A DNA stretch of 40,642 nt from assembly GCA_021299185.1 (NCBI GenBank), contig JAJTHZ010000034.1:1-40642 (forward strand), given 5' to 3'. Origin of the DNA: Lysobacteraceae bacterium (GTDB lineage Bacteria > Pseudomonadota > Gammaproteobacteria > Xanthomonadales > Ahniellaceae). This document shows, piece by piece, positions 15,921-23,026 of the stretch. The notes under the pieces were generated by a model. That model worked only from the letters and a program-made list of their open reading frames with translations, did not search any database and had not been told where the DNA came from. The translations under genes and the position numbers were made by a program. Every line of letters begins with the position of its first letter. Positions within the stretch are counted from its first letter, which is position 1.

Positions 15921-18095
15921 ATGATCCGCTTTCGTCCCATTGCCCTTGCCGTGCTGCTCGCCATCGGCGCCCCGGCGACCGCGCAGTCGGTCAGCAGCGC
16001 CATCACCTACCAAGGCGAGCTGCGAGCCAGCGGCCAGCCGGCGAACGCCGCCTACGACTTCCAGTTCCGGCTCTACAACTCGCCCAGCGGCACCACGCAG
16101 CTCGGCGCGCAGGTCAGCGCCAACGCGGTGACGGTGAGCAACGGACTGTTCTCGGTGCCGCTGGATTTCGGGCCGGCACAGTTCGCAGGCGATGCGCAGT
16201 GGCTGGAGATCAGCGTGCGCCCGACCGGCAGCGGTGCGTTCGAGACGCTGAGCCCGCGCACGGCGGTCACGGCGACACCCTATGCGCTGGGCGCGGTGGC
16301 GGCCCTGGCGAATTCGGTGACGACCACCAGCGTGGTCGACGGCACGCTGCAGTTTTCCGACGTCAACGCCGCGCAGTTCCAGGCACGGGTCAGCGGGACA
16401 TGCAGTGGCAGCCAGGGCATCCAGTCGATCGCGGCCAACGGCACGGTGGTGTGCGGCACCTTCGGCGGCGGTGGCGGTTCGATCACTGGCGTGGTGGCGG
16501 GCACCGGGCTCGCGGGCGGCGGCACCAGCGGGAGCGTGACGCTCGGCATCGCCGCCGGCGGCGTGGGCTCGGCGCAGGTCAATCCCGCCCAGGTCCAGTT
16601 GCGGGTCGCAGGGACCTGTCCCGCCGGCCAGTTCATGCGCCAGGTGCTGCAGACCGGCAACGTCGAATGCAGCTCGGACAGCACGGGCAGCGACTGGAGC
16701 CTCGCCGGCAATGCGGGAATCAATCCGTTGGCGCAGTTCATCGGCACCACGGACAACCAGCCGCTGGTGGTGCGCGCCAACGGCCTCGAGTCCGCGCGCT
16801 TCACGCCCGACGGCGTGCGCATCGGCGGCGACACGTGGGACCCGGCGGCCGAGCTCACGGTACGGTCGAATGGCCTCGCACCGTTCGCCAACATCCTCCT
16901 CGAGCCCACGGTCGTGTCAGGGACGCGAAGCGGAATCCTGCTGTCCGCTGGGGGCGGCACCATCGACGGCAACGACCGCGGATTCTTCATCGACCAGTAC
17001 AGCAATGCGGGGGGTGCAGGCTCTCAGTTGCGGCGCTTGGCGCTGGATGGCGTGGGTCGCGGACGATTCGCCGGCACCGACGTCCAGGCAACCGCCGCGA
17101 ACGCCGTCGCGATCGGCGGGGTCGACGGCCGGGCGTCCGGTGGGGGCGCAGTGATGGCGGGCGGGCGGGGCTCGGTTGCGAGCGGCCAGGAAGCCGCGGC
17201 GCTGGCTGGGCTGAACAACACCGCCAGCGGCTTCCGCTCGGCGACCCTGGGGGGCGCGGGCAACTGCGCCGGCGGGGACAACAGCCTCGCGCTCGGCACG
17301 CTCGCCAAAGTGAGGGTGGGCACCGGCGTGGGAGAGCCGGGCCTGGCCTGCGATGGCGTTCCCAGTTCGGGAACCCTGGTGGGCGATAACGGCACCTTCG
17401 TCTGGGCCGACAGCCAAGTCGGCAACTTTGTCTCCAGTGGGCCCAACCAGTTCAACATCCGCGCGGCGGGCGGGGTGAACCTGCACACCTCCACCAACCT
17501 GACGTTCGGCTCGCAGACGCGGCAGATGATCAACCTCTGGGGGCCGCGCGACTACGGCATCGGCGTTCAGAGCGACACCCAGTATTTCCGGTCGAACGCC
17601 AACTTCGGGTGGTTCCAGGCCGGCAGTCACGTCGATGGCGCGCTCAATCCTGGCACCGGTGGTGCCCTGTTGATGTCGCTGACCACCACCCCGATCAGCA
17701 CCAACCCGTTCGGCTTCGCCCGCGCGCAGAGCTTCGTCAACGTCAGCGACCGCGCCGCCAAGGACGGCTTCTCCGCGATCGATCCGCTCGACGTGCTCGG
17801 CAAGGTGGTCGCGATGCCGATGTCGCGCTGGTTCTATCGCAACGCGCCGGACCAGTGGCACATCGGCCCGGTGGCGCAGGACTTCTTCGCCGCCTTCAAG
17901 CTCGGTGGTGACGACAAGACGATCTCCACCGTCGACGCCGACGGCGTGGCGCTGGCCGCGATCCAGGGTCTGAACGCCAAGCTCGAGGCCGAGCGCGACG
18001 CGCTCGCCGCCGAGGTGGTGCAACTGCAGCAGGACAACGAAGCGCTGCGCTCGCGCATGGACGCGATCGAGGCGCGCCTCGGGGGTGGCCGGTGA
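15921..18095 (+). CDS. Secreted S74-type fibre protein (type A end)
   Basis: A 724-residue protein. The chosen ATG follows GGGAG and gives a 21-residue signal peptide (ending ATA before QSV); longer in-frame starts further upstream would run through the promoter region. It has the shared module QSVSSAITYQGEL, two Cys units (GTCSGSQ..., GTCPAGQ...), only a few Gly-rich repeats (about 395-450), the NCAGG...LACDG module, and an LWGPRDYGIGVQ region also seen at 4661 and 9984. The S74 end has SDRAAK (Ser609, Lys614), WHIGPVAQDF and [14 protein letters not shown], then a coiled coil. It is the closest guide to the intact form of the broken gene at 2354. The stop overlaps the next gene's GTG. Confidence 0.87.
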   Translation: MIRFRPIALAVLLAIGAPATAQSVSSAITYQGELRASGQPANAAYDFQFRLYNSPSGTTQLGAQVSANAVTVSNGLFSVPLDFGPAQFAGDAQWLEISVRPTGSGAFETLSPRTAVTATPYALGAVAALANSVTTTSVVDGTLQFSDVNAAQFQARVSGTCSGSQGIQSIAANGTVVCGTFGGGGGSITGVVAGTGLAGGGTSGSVTLGIAAGGVGSAQVNPAQVQLRVAGTCPAGQFMRQVLQTGNVECSSDSTGSDWSLAGNAGINPLAQFIGTTDNQPLVVRANGLESARFTPDGVRIGGDTWDPAAELTVRSNGLAPFANILLEPTVVSGTRSGILLSAGGGTIDGNDRGFFIDQYSNAGGAGSQLRRLALDGVGRGRFAGTDVQATAANAVAIGGVDGRASGGGAVMAGGRGSVASGQEAAALAGLNNTASGFRSATLGGAGNCAGGDNSLALGTLAKVRVGTGVGEPGLACDGVPSSGTLVGDNGTFVWADSQVGNFVSSGPNQFNIRAAGGVNLHTSTNLTFGSQTRQMINLWGPRDYGIGVQSDTQYFRSNANFGWFQAGSHVDGALNPGTGGALLMSLTTTPISTNPFGFARAQSFVNVSDRAAKDGFSAIDPLDVLGKVVAMPMSRWFYRNAPDQWHIGPVAQDFFAAFKLGGDDKTISTVDADGVALAAIQGLNAKLEAERDALAAEVVQLQQDNEALRSRMDAIEARLGGGR

Positions 18096-18385
18096 GCGCC
18101 GCGCGGTTGCGCGCGGCGCGGATCGGCGGCGTCCTGCTCGCGCTCGCCGCGGGCGTGGCGCTGGCGCAGTCGGGCAGCGCCAGCTTCAGCGTGCCGCGGC
18201 AGTCGATCGACGGCGGCGCCCAGCGGGCCGCGAGCGCGAACTTCAGCCTCGCGGGCACCATCGGCCAGCCCGACGCCGGGCCGTCGATGTCGGGCGCGAC
18301 CTTCAGCGTGCGCGGCGGCTTCCACCGCGCGGCCGCGTCCGGCGCGCAGCCCGACGCGATCTTCGCCAACGGGTTCGAGCCCTGA
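18092..18385 (+). CDS. Small exported GTIGQPDAG / FANGFEP protein, coupled to S74 gene
   Basis: A 97-residue protein starting with GTG in a GTGA overlap with the S74 stop. The signal segment (about 10-25, ALAAGVALAQ) is followed by [44 protein letters not shown] and the end [11 protein letters not shown]. It is the third member of this small family, and again follows a type A S74 gene. Nothing indicates an enzyme; a structural or sorting role beside the fibre is inferred from the repeated coupling. Confidence 0.83.
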   Translation: MSAARLRAARIGGVLLALAAGVALAQSGSASFSVPRQSIDGGAQRAASANFSLAGTIGQPDAGPSMSGATFSVRGGFHRAAASGAQPDAIFANGFEP

Positions 18386-18423
18386 GCGGCGAACCCGCCG
18401 CTTGGTGCCGCCGGGCGGGCCGC

Positions 18424-18450
18424 TGATAGGCGTGGGCTGCGAATCGCGTA
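18424..18450 (+). promoter_or_regulatory. Candidate ECF promoter TGATAGG-N16-CGTA
   Basis: TGATAGG (18424-18430) and CGTA (18447-18450), 54 nt before the ATG at 18501, with a leader very similar to that at 9908-9983. Confidence 0.72.
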
Positions 18451-18500
18451 TCCCGGGCACACACGGCCGCCCGCTGGCAGCCGCTACAGGGGAGCCCGTT

Positions 18501-19556
18501 ATGTCCATTGCCCGTCTTCGCCGCGCTGCTGCCGCGGCCGCTTTCGCCATCGTGCTGCCGATCGCGCACGCGCAATCCGTCGGCAGTGCCTTCACCTACC
18601 AGGGTGAACTGCGTGCCGCCGGCGCGCCGGCCAACGCGGCGTACGACTTCCAGTTTCGCCTCTACAACTCGGTGGGCGGCACCACCCAGGTCGGGCCGAC
18701 ACTGACCCTCGCCGGGGTGTCGGTGATCAATGGCCTGTTCTCCGTGCCGCTGGATTTCGGCCCGGCGCAGTTCGCGGGCGATGCGCAGTGGCTGGAGATC
18801 AGCGTGCGCCCAGCCACCGGCGGCGCCTTCGAGACCCTGGTGCCGCGCACGGCGATCACGGCGTCACCGTACGCCCTGGGCGCGGTGGCAGCGCTGGCGA
18901 ACTCGGTGACCGGCACCAGCATCGTGGACGGCAGCGTGCAGGCGGGCGACATCGCCGCGGGCGCGGTGGGCACGACGCAGGTCAACGCCACGCAGGTGCA
19001 GCGCCGGGTTATCGGCACGTGCGCCGCCTCGCAGGGCGTGCAGTCGATCGGGCAGGACGGCACGGTGGTCTGCGGCACCTTTGGTACGGGCACGATCACC
19101 GGCGTGACCGCGGGTCCAGGGCTGACTGGCGGCGGCGCCAGCGGCAGCGTGGCGCTGGGCATCGCGGCGGGCGGCGTGGGTTCGGCGCAGATCAATCCAG
19201 ACCAGGTCCAGACGCGGGTGGCGTCGAGTTGCCCCAGCGGGCAGACGATCCGCGCGATCAATGCCGATGGGACAGTCGTCTGCGGGGGACCGGCGCTCGA
19301 GTGCAGCAACACCCCGATCGCAACGTTCTCCATTCCCGCAGGCGGCCAAACCTTCTTCAACAATCCTGCTTGCCCTGCGGGCTTCACGGCGGTGACGCCC
19401 TACTGCTACACGGATGCGCCCGACGTTTTCGCCCAGGGCAGCGGGCACAACGGCGGCACGCCGAGCAGCCCCACCTTCTGTGCATGGCGCAACACCGGGA
19501 GCACAAACAGGACAGTGTTCGGGGGGAGCGTCTGCTGTCGCGCACAGGGCGGGTGA
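18501..19556 (+). CDS. Secreted protein with the fibre N-terminal half and a Cys-rich C-terminus, no S74
   Basis: A 351-residue protein; the ATG follows AGGGGAG. The signal peptide (1-24) and the first 270 residues ([13 protein letters not shown] module, two Cys units ending DGTVVCG) match the large S74 proteins. There are no Gly-rich repeats, no S74 domain and no coiled coil. Instead the last 80 residues form a different domain with six cysteines (CSN, CPAG, CYT, CAW, CC near the end), likely disulfide-bonded. It may be a short fibre, a cap, or a partner that co-assembles through the common N-terminal module. Its own promoter box argues that it is a functional gene rather than a truncated relic. 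Confidence 0.8.
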   Translation: MSIARLRRAAAAAAFAIVLPIAHAQSVGSAFTYQGELRAAGAPANAAYDFQFRLYNSVGGTTQVGPTLTLAGVSVINGLFSVPLDFGPAQFAGDAQWLEISVRPATGGAFETLVPRTAITASPYALGAVAALANSVTGTSIVDGSVQAGDIAAGAVGTTQVNATQVQRRVIGTCAASQGVQSIGQDGTVVCGTFGTGTITGVTAGPGLTGGGASGSVALGIAAGGVGSAQINPDQVQTRVASSCPSGQTIRAINADGTVVCGGPALECSNTPIATFSIPAGGQTFFNNPACPAGFTAVTPYCYTDAPDVFAQGSGHNGGTPSSPTFCAWRNTGSTNRTVFGGSVCCRAQGG

Positions 19557-19619
19557 ACGACCACCCCAGGCCGCCGTCACGCCCATCGCACTTCCGGCGC
19601 GCGTCGACCCGAAGCCAGG

Positions 19620-20642
19620 TCAATCGATCGGCAGGCTGTCGGGCACCGGGACGGATTCCTTCGCCGCGCACCGCCTGTCGCGGGCGGACATTGCGCCATC
19701 GCCGCCCCCGCGCGGCACCGTCGCGCGATCGATGAGGTACAGCGGCCGCTGCTTGCTCTCCTCGTACAGCCGCCCGAGGTACTCGCCGATCAGCCCCAGC
19801 GCGATCAACTGGATGCCGCCGAGGAACAGGATCACCGTCATCAGCGAGGGATAGCCCGCCACCGGGTCGCCCCACAGCAGGGTCTTGACCACGATCCAGA
19901 CGCCGTACGCGAAGGCCGCCAGCGCGGTGAGCACGCCGACATAGGTCGCCACCTTCAGCGGCGCGGCGCTGAAGCTGGTGATGCCCTCCAGGGCGAAATT
20001 CCACAGTTTCCAGTAGTTCCACTTGGTGCGGCCGGCTGCGCGCGGGGCGCGGTCGTAGGGCACGCCGATCTGGCGGAAGCCGACCCAGCCGAACAGGCCC
20101 TTCATGAAGCGGTGCCGCTCGCGCAGGCCCTTGAGCGCGTCCAGCGCGCGGCGGCTGAGCAGCCGGAAGTCGCCGGTGTCGGCCGGCACCGGGGTGCGGC
20201 TGAGGCGGCCGATGGTGCGGTAGAAGGCGCTCGCGGTCGCGCGCTTGAGCCAGGATTCGCCGGCGCGCGAGCGGCGCACGCCATAGACCACGTCGTGGCC
20301 TTCGCGGAAGCGCGCGAACAGTTCGGGGATCAGTTCCGGCGGGTCCTGCAGGTCGGCATCCAGCACCACCACCGCGTCGCCGACCGCATGGTCGAGGCCG
20401 GCGGTCAGCGCCGCTTCCTTGCCGAAGTTGCGCGACAGCACGATCACGCCGACCCGCGGATCGGCCGTGGCCAGCGCCAGCAGGGCGCCGGTGGTGCCGT
20501 CGGTGCTGCCATCGTCGACATACAGGATGCGCCCATCGGCATCCAACTGGTCCAGCGCCGCACCCAGCCGGGCATGCAGCAGCGGCAGCACCTCGGCCTC
20601 GTTGTGGCAGGGGATGACGGCGGTCAGCAGCGGGCGGCTCAT
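19620..20642 (-). CDS. GT2 polyprenyl-phosphate glycosyltransferase (GtrB/DPM1-like)
   Basis: A 340-residue protein; the start MSRPLL behind GAGGA is preferred over a start 10 codons upstream. The GT-A domain shows AVIPCHNEAEVLP, VDDGSTDGTT, and the LDADLQDPPE motif with the DxD metal/nucleotide site, then DTGDFRLLSRRAL. Two C-terminal membrane helices (about 230-255 and 265-290) and the EYLGRLYEESKQRPLYLI ending are typical of GtrB/YfdH/ArnC-like enzymes, which move a sugar from a nucleotide donor to undecaprenyl phosphate on the cytoplasmic side. The acceptor pathway is not in the window, so the sugar is unknown. The gene converges with the fibre gene at 18501, and no clear terminator is seen in the 63 nt between them. 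Confidence 0.9.
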   Translation of the reverse strand: MSRPLLTAVIPCHNEAEVLPLLHARLGAALDQLDADGRILYVDDGSTDGTTGALLALATADPRVGVIVLSRNFGKEAALTAGLDHAVGDAVVVLDADLQDPPELIPELFARFREGHDVVYGVRRSRAGESWLKRATASAFYRTIGRLSRTPVPADTGDFRLLSRRALDALKGLRERHRFMKGLFGWVGFRQIGVPYDRAPRAAGRTKWNYWKLWNFALEGITSFSAAPLKVATYVGVLTALAAFAYGVWIVVKTLLWGDPVAGYPSLMTVILFLGGIQLIALGLIGEYLGRLYEESKQRPLYLIDRATVPRGGGDGAMSARDRRCAAKESVPVPDSLPID

Positions 20643-20721
20643 GGGTCGGTGCGGTCCTCGAACGCCCTGCAATGTTGCGCCGCAACACGCTGAGCCGCCT
20701 TCATTTTTCGTTATGCGCTCG

Positions 20722-20751
20722 TTGCCAAGGTGTTGCGCGGCTACCTATGAT
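20722..20751 (+). promoter_or_regulatory. Candidate sigma70 promoter of the lipase-DUF1302-DUF1329 operon
   Basis: TTGCCA (20722-20727), 18 nt, TATGAT (20746-20751), about 61 nt before the ATG at 20813. This is one of the few AT-leaning stretches nearby. Confidence 0.55.
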
Positions 20752-20812
20752 AGCCGGGCACTCGCGCGTCGCCGCACCCGATACCACTCGAATTCCCAGA
20801 AGGAATCCCCGC

Positions 20813-23002
20813 ATGCAGGCCCGAGCAAAACTCGCCATCGCGCTGTCGTCCCTGTTGCTGGCCGCATGCAGCAGCAGCAGCAACAGCCCCCGCGCGGTCG
20901 ACGCGCCTCCGGCGCGCAACGACGATGGCAGCATCGTCACCGGCATCATCGGTGCGCGATTCGATCCCACCGCGGGCGTGCTGCCGTTCCCGATCAACCT
21001 GCTGCTCTCGGGCACCCGCGACCTGACGCTCAATCCGCCGGTCGCGAACCCGGCCAACTTCGCCGACCCCGCGGTCGCGCTGTCGGCGCTGGATGGCTTC
21101 TCGACCTCCGCGCCGTGGTCGTTCTCGATGTCGGCGGCGCCGAACCCGGCGACGCTGCGCGCCGGCGCCTCGATCCGCGTCTTCGAAGTCACGCTGACCG
21201 GCCCCGGCGGCGCGGTCACCAGCGTGGTGCGTGAACTCGCCAGCCCCGCCGAGTTCGTGGTCGCGGTCTCCAGCAGCGACACCACCGGCCGCACCGTCGG
21301 CATCGTGCCGACCGCGCCGCTCAAGCCGCTGACTTCCTACATGGTGGTGGTCACCGACGACGTGCGCGACGGCGCCGGCAACGACGCCACGCCGGACACG
21401 ACGTACTTCCTGACCCAGCGCACCAGCCCGCTGTCGACCGGCACCGGCGCGGCCTGCGTGTCGAACGACCCGCTGCTGCCCAACGCCAACGCCTGCGCGC
21501 TGGAGCCGCTGCGCCAGTTGACCAACGCGCAGGAAACCGCGGCCGCCAGCCGCGGCATCCCGCGCGCCGACATCGTGCTGTCGTGGGTCGCCACCACGCA
21601 GTCGACCTCGACCGTGTTCCAGGCCATCCAGAGCGTCACCCGCGCCTCGTCGGCGACCCTGGCCCCGACCGGGCTGAACATCTCCGTCGCCGGCGCCGGC
21701 GTGCCGCCGATCGCCAACATCTTCATCGGCACCCTGGCCGTCCCGTACTACCTGGGCGCCCCGGCCGCGGCCACCCCGCAGGCGCAGGCGGTGGTGCTGC
21801 AGACCTTCTGGCGCGCGGCACCGGGCGCCTACCTGCCGCCGTTCGCCGCCCTCGGTCTCGACCCGACGTCGACCAACGTGACCTTCGCCAACCCGTTCCC
21901 GGTGCAGCAGAGCACGCAGAACGTGCCGGTGCTGGTGACCGTGCCGAACGCGGCCTCGGGCTGCACGCGCCCGGCGGCCGGCTGGCCGGTGACGATCTAC
22001 AACCACGGCATTACCCGCAACCGCACCGACGCGCTGGCGCTGGCCGCCTCGCAGTCGGGTTCGCCGGTCTGCCGCGCGGTGATCGCGATCGACCAGCCGC
22101 TGCACGGCGTGGGTCCGACCAGCCCGTTCTACATCGAGGGCACGCCGTTCGGCCCGGTGGCCAGCGAGCGTACCTTCGACGTCGACCTGATCCGCAACAA
22201 CGGCCAGCCCTGCCCGACCGGCCAGCCGATCTGCCCCGACGGCCAGATCGACACCTCCGGCGCGCACTTCATCAACCTCGGCAGCCTGCTGACCTCGCGC
22301 GACAACAACCGCCAGTCGGTGGTCGACATGATGACCCTGGCCAAGACCATCCCGACGATGGACATCAACGCCGACGGGTCGCCGGACTTCGACGGCTCCA
22401 ACATCGGCTTCGTCGGCCAGTCGCTGGGTTCGATCACCGGCCTGCCGTTCGTGGCCACCGAGTCGAGCGTGCGCTTCGCCACGCTCAACGTGCCGGGCGG
22501 CGGCATCGCCCGCCTGCTGGAAGGCTCGCCGACCTTCGGCCCGCAGATCCGCGCCGGGCTGGCCGCTGCCGCCGGCCTGCAGCCGGGCACGCCGGCCTAC
22601 GACCAGTACTTCCTGATCACGCAGACGGTGATCGACTCCACCGACCCGATCAACTACGGCTTCGCCGCGCAGAACAAGCGCATCCTCGCGCAGCTGGTGG
22701 TCGGCAACGGCAGCAACGTGCTGCCCGACCAGGTGGTGCCGATCGCGGTCACCGGCGCGCCGCTGTCCGGCGGCGAGCCGCTGGTCCGCGCGCTCGGCCT
22801 GACCGCGATCACCGCCAGCACCCAGAACGCCAACGGCATCCGCGGCGTGACCCGCTTCATCGCCGGCGACCACGGTTCGCTGCTGAGCCCGACGGCCTCG
22901 CTGCCGGCGACGCTCGAGATGCAGGGCCAGGCGGCCAGCTTCAGCGCCTCGCAGGGCGCGGCCGTGCAGGTCGCCAACCCGTCCGTCATCCGCACGCAGT
23001 AA
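20813..23002 (+). CDS. VolA / Pla-1-type lipase lipoprotein
   Basis: A 729-residue protein. The ATG behind AGAAGGA gives a lipoprotein signal with lipobox LAAC (Cys19), then a Ser-rich linker. The N-terminal part (about 45-330; RFDPTAGVLPFPINLLL, TTYMVVVTDDV-like segments) matches the bacterial virulence-factor lipase N-terminal type. The C-terminal alpha/beta-hydrolase shows VTIYNHGITRNR (oxyanion region) and nucleophile elbow GQSLG (Ser537), with Asp639 and His687 (AGDHGSL) as plausible triad partners. VolA of Vibrio is a surface lysophospholipase that releases fatty acids. The substrate here is unknown. It is the first gene of an operon with DUF1302 (24 nt) and DUF1329. Confidence 0.85.
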   Translation: MQARAKLAIALSSLLLAACSSSSNSPRAVDAPPARNDDGSIVTGIIGARFDPTAGVLPFPINLLLSGTRDLTLNPPVANPANFADPAVALSALDGFSTSAPWSFSMSAAPNPATLRAGASIRVFEVTLTGPGGAVTSVVRELASPAEFVVAVSSSDTTGRTVGIVPTAPLKPLTSYMVVVTDDVRDGAGNDATPDTTYFLTQRTSPLSTGTGAACVSNDPLLPNANACALEPLRQLTNAQETAAASRGIPRADIVLSWVATTQSTSTVFQAIQSVTRASSATLAPTGLNISVAGAGVPPIANIFIGTLAVPYYLGAPAAATPQAQAVVLQTFWRAAPGAYLPPFAALGLDPTSTNVTFANPFPVQQSTQNVPVLVTVPNAASGCTRPAAGWPVTIYNHGITRNRTDALALAASQSGSPVCRAVIAIDQPLHGVGPTSPFYIEGTPFGPVASERTFDVDLIRNNGQPCPTGQPICPDGQIDTSGAHFINLGSLLTSRDNNRQSVVDMMTLAKTIPTMDINADGSPDFDGSNIGFVGQSLGSITGLPFVATESSVRFATLNVPGGGIARLLEGSPTFGPQIRAGLAAAAGLQPGTPAYDQYFLITQTVIDSTDPINYGFAAQNKRILAQLVVGNGSNVLPDQVVPIAVTGAPLSGGEPLVRALGLTAITASTQNANGIRGVTRFIAGDHGSLLSPTASLPATLEMQGQAASFSASQGAAVQVANPSVIRTQ

Positions 23003-23026
23003 GGCCAGGCAACGAGGGATCACCTT

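Noticed and set aside
4661..19556. Prophage or tail-fibre locus because of S74 and collagen-like domains
   Set aside because: Every family member has a Sec signal peptide, there are no capsid, terminase, baseplate or integrase genes, and each unit has its own promoter next to sigma-kinase pairs.
20748..20771. A sixth copy of the ECF promoter element (TGATAGC) before the lipase gene
   Set aside because: The following CGTC is 19 rather than 23 nt away, and the bases fit better as the -10 box of a sigma70 promoter.
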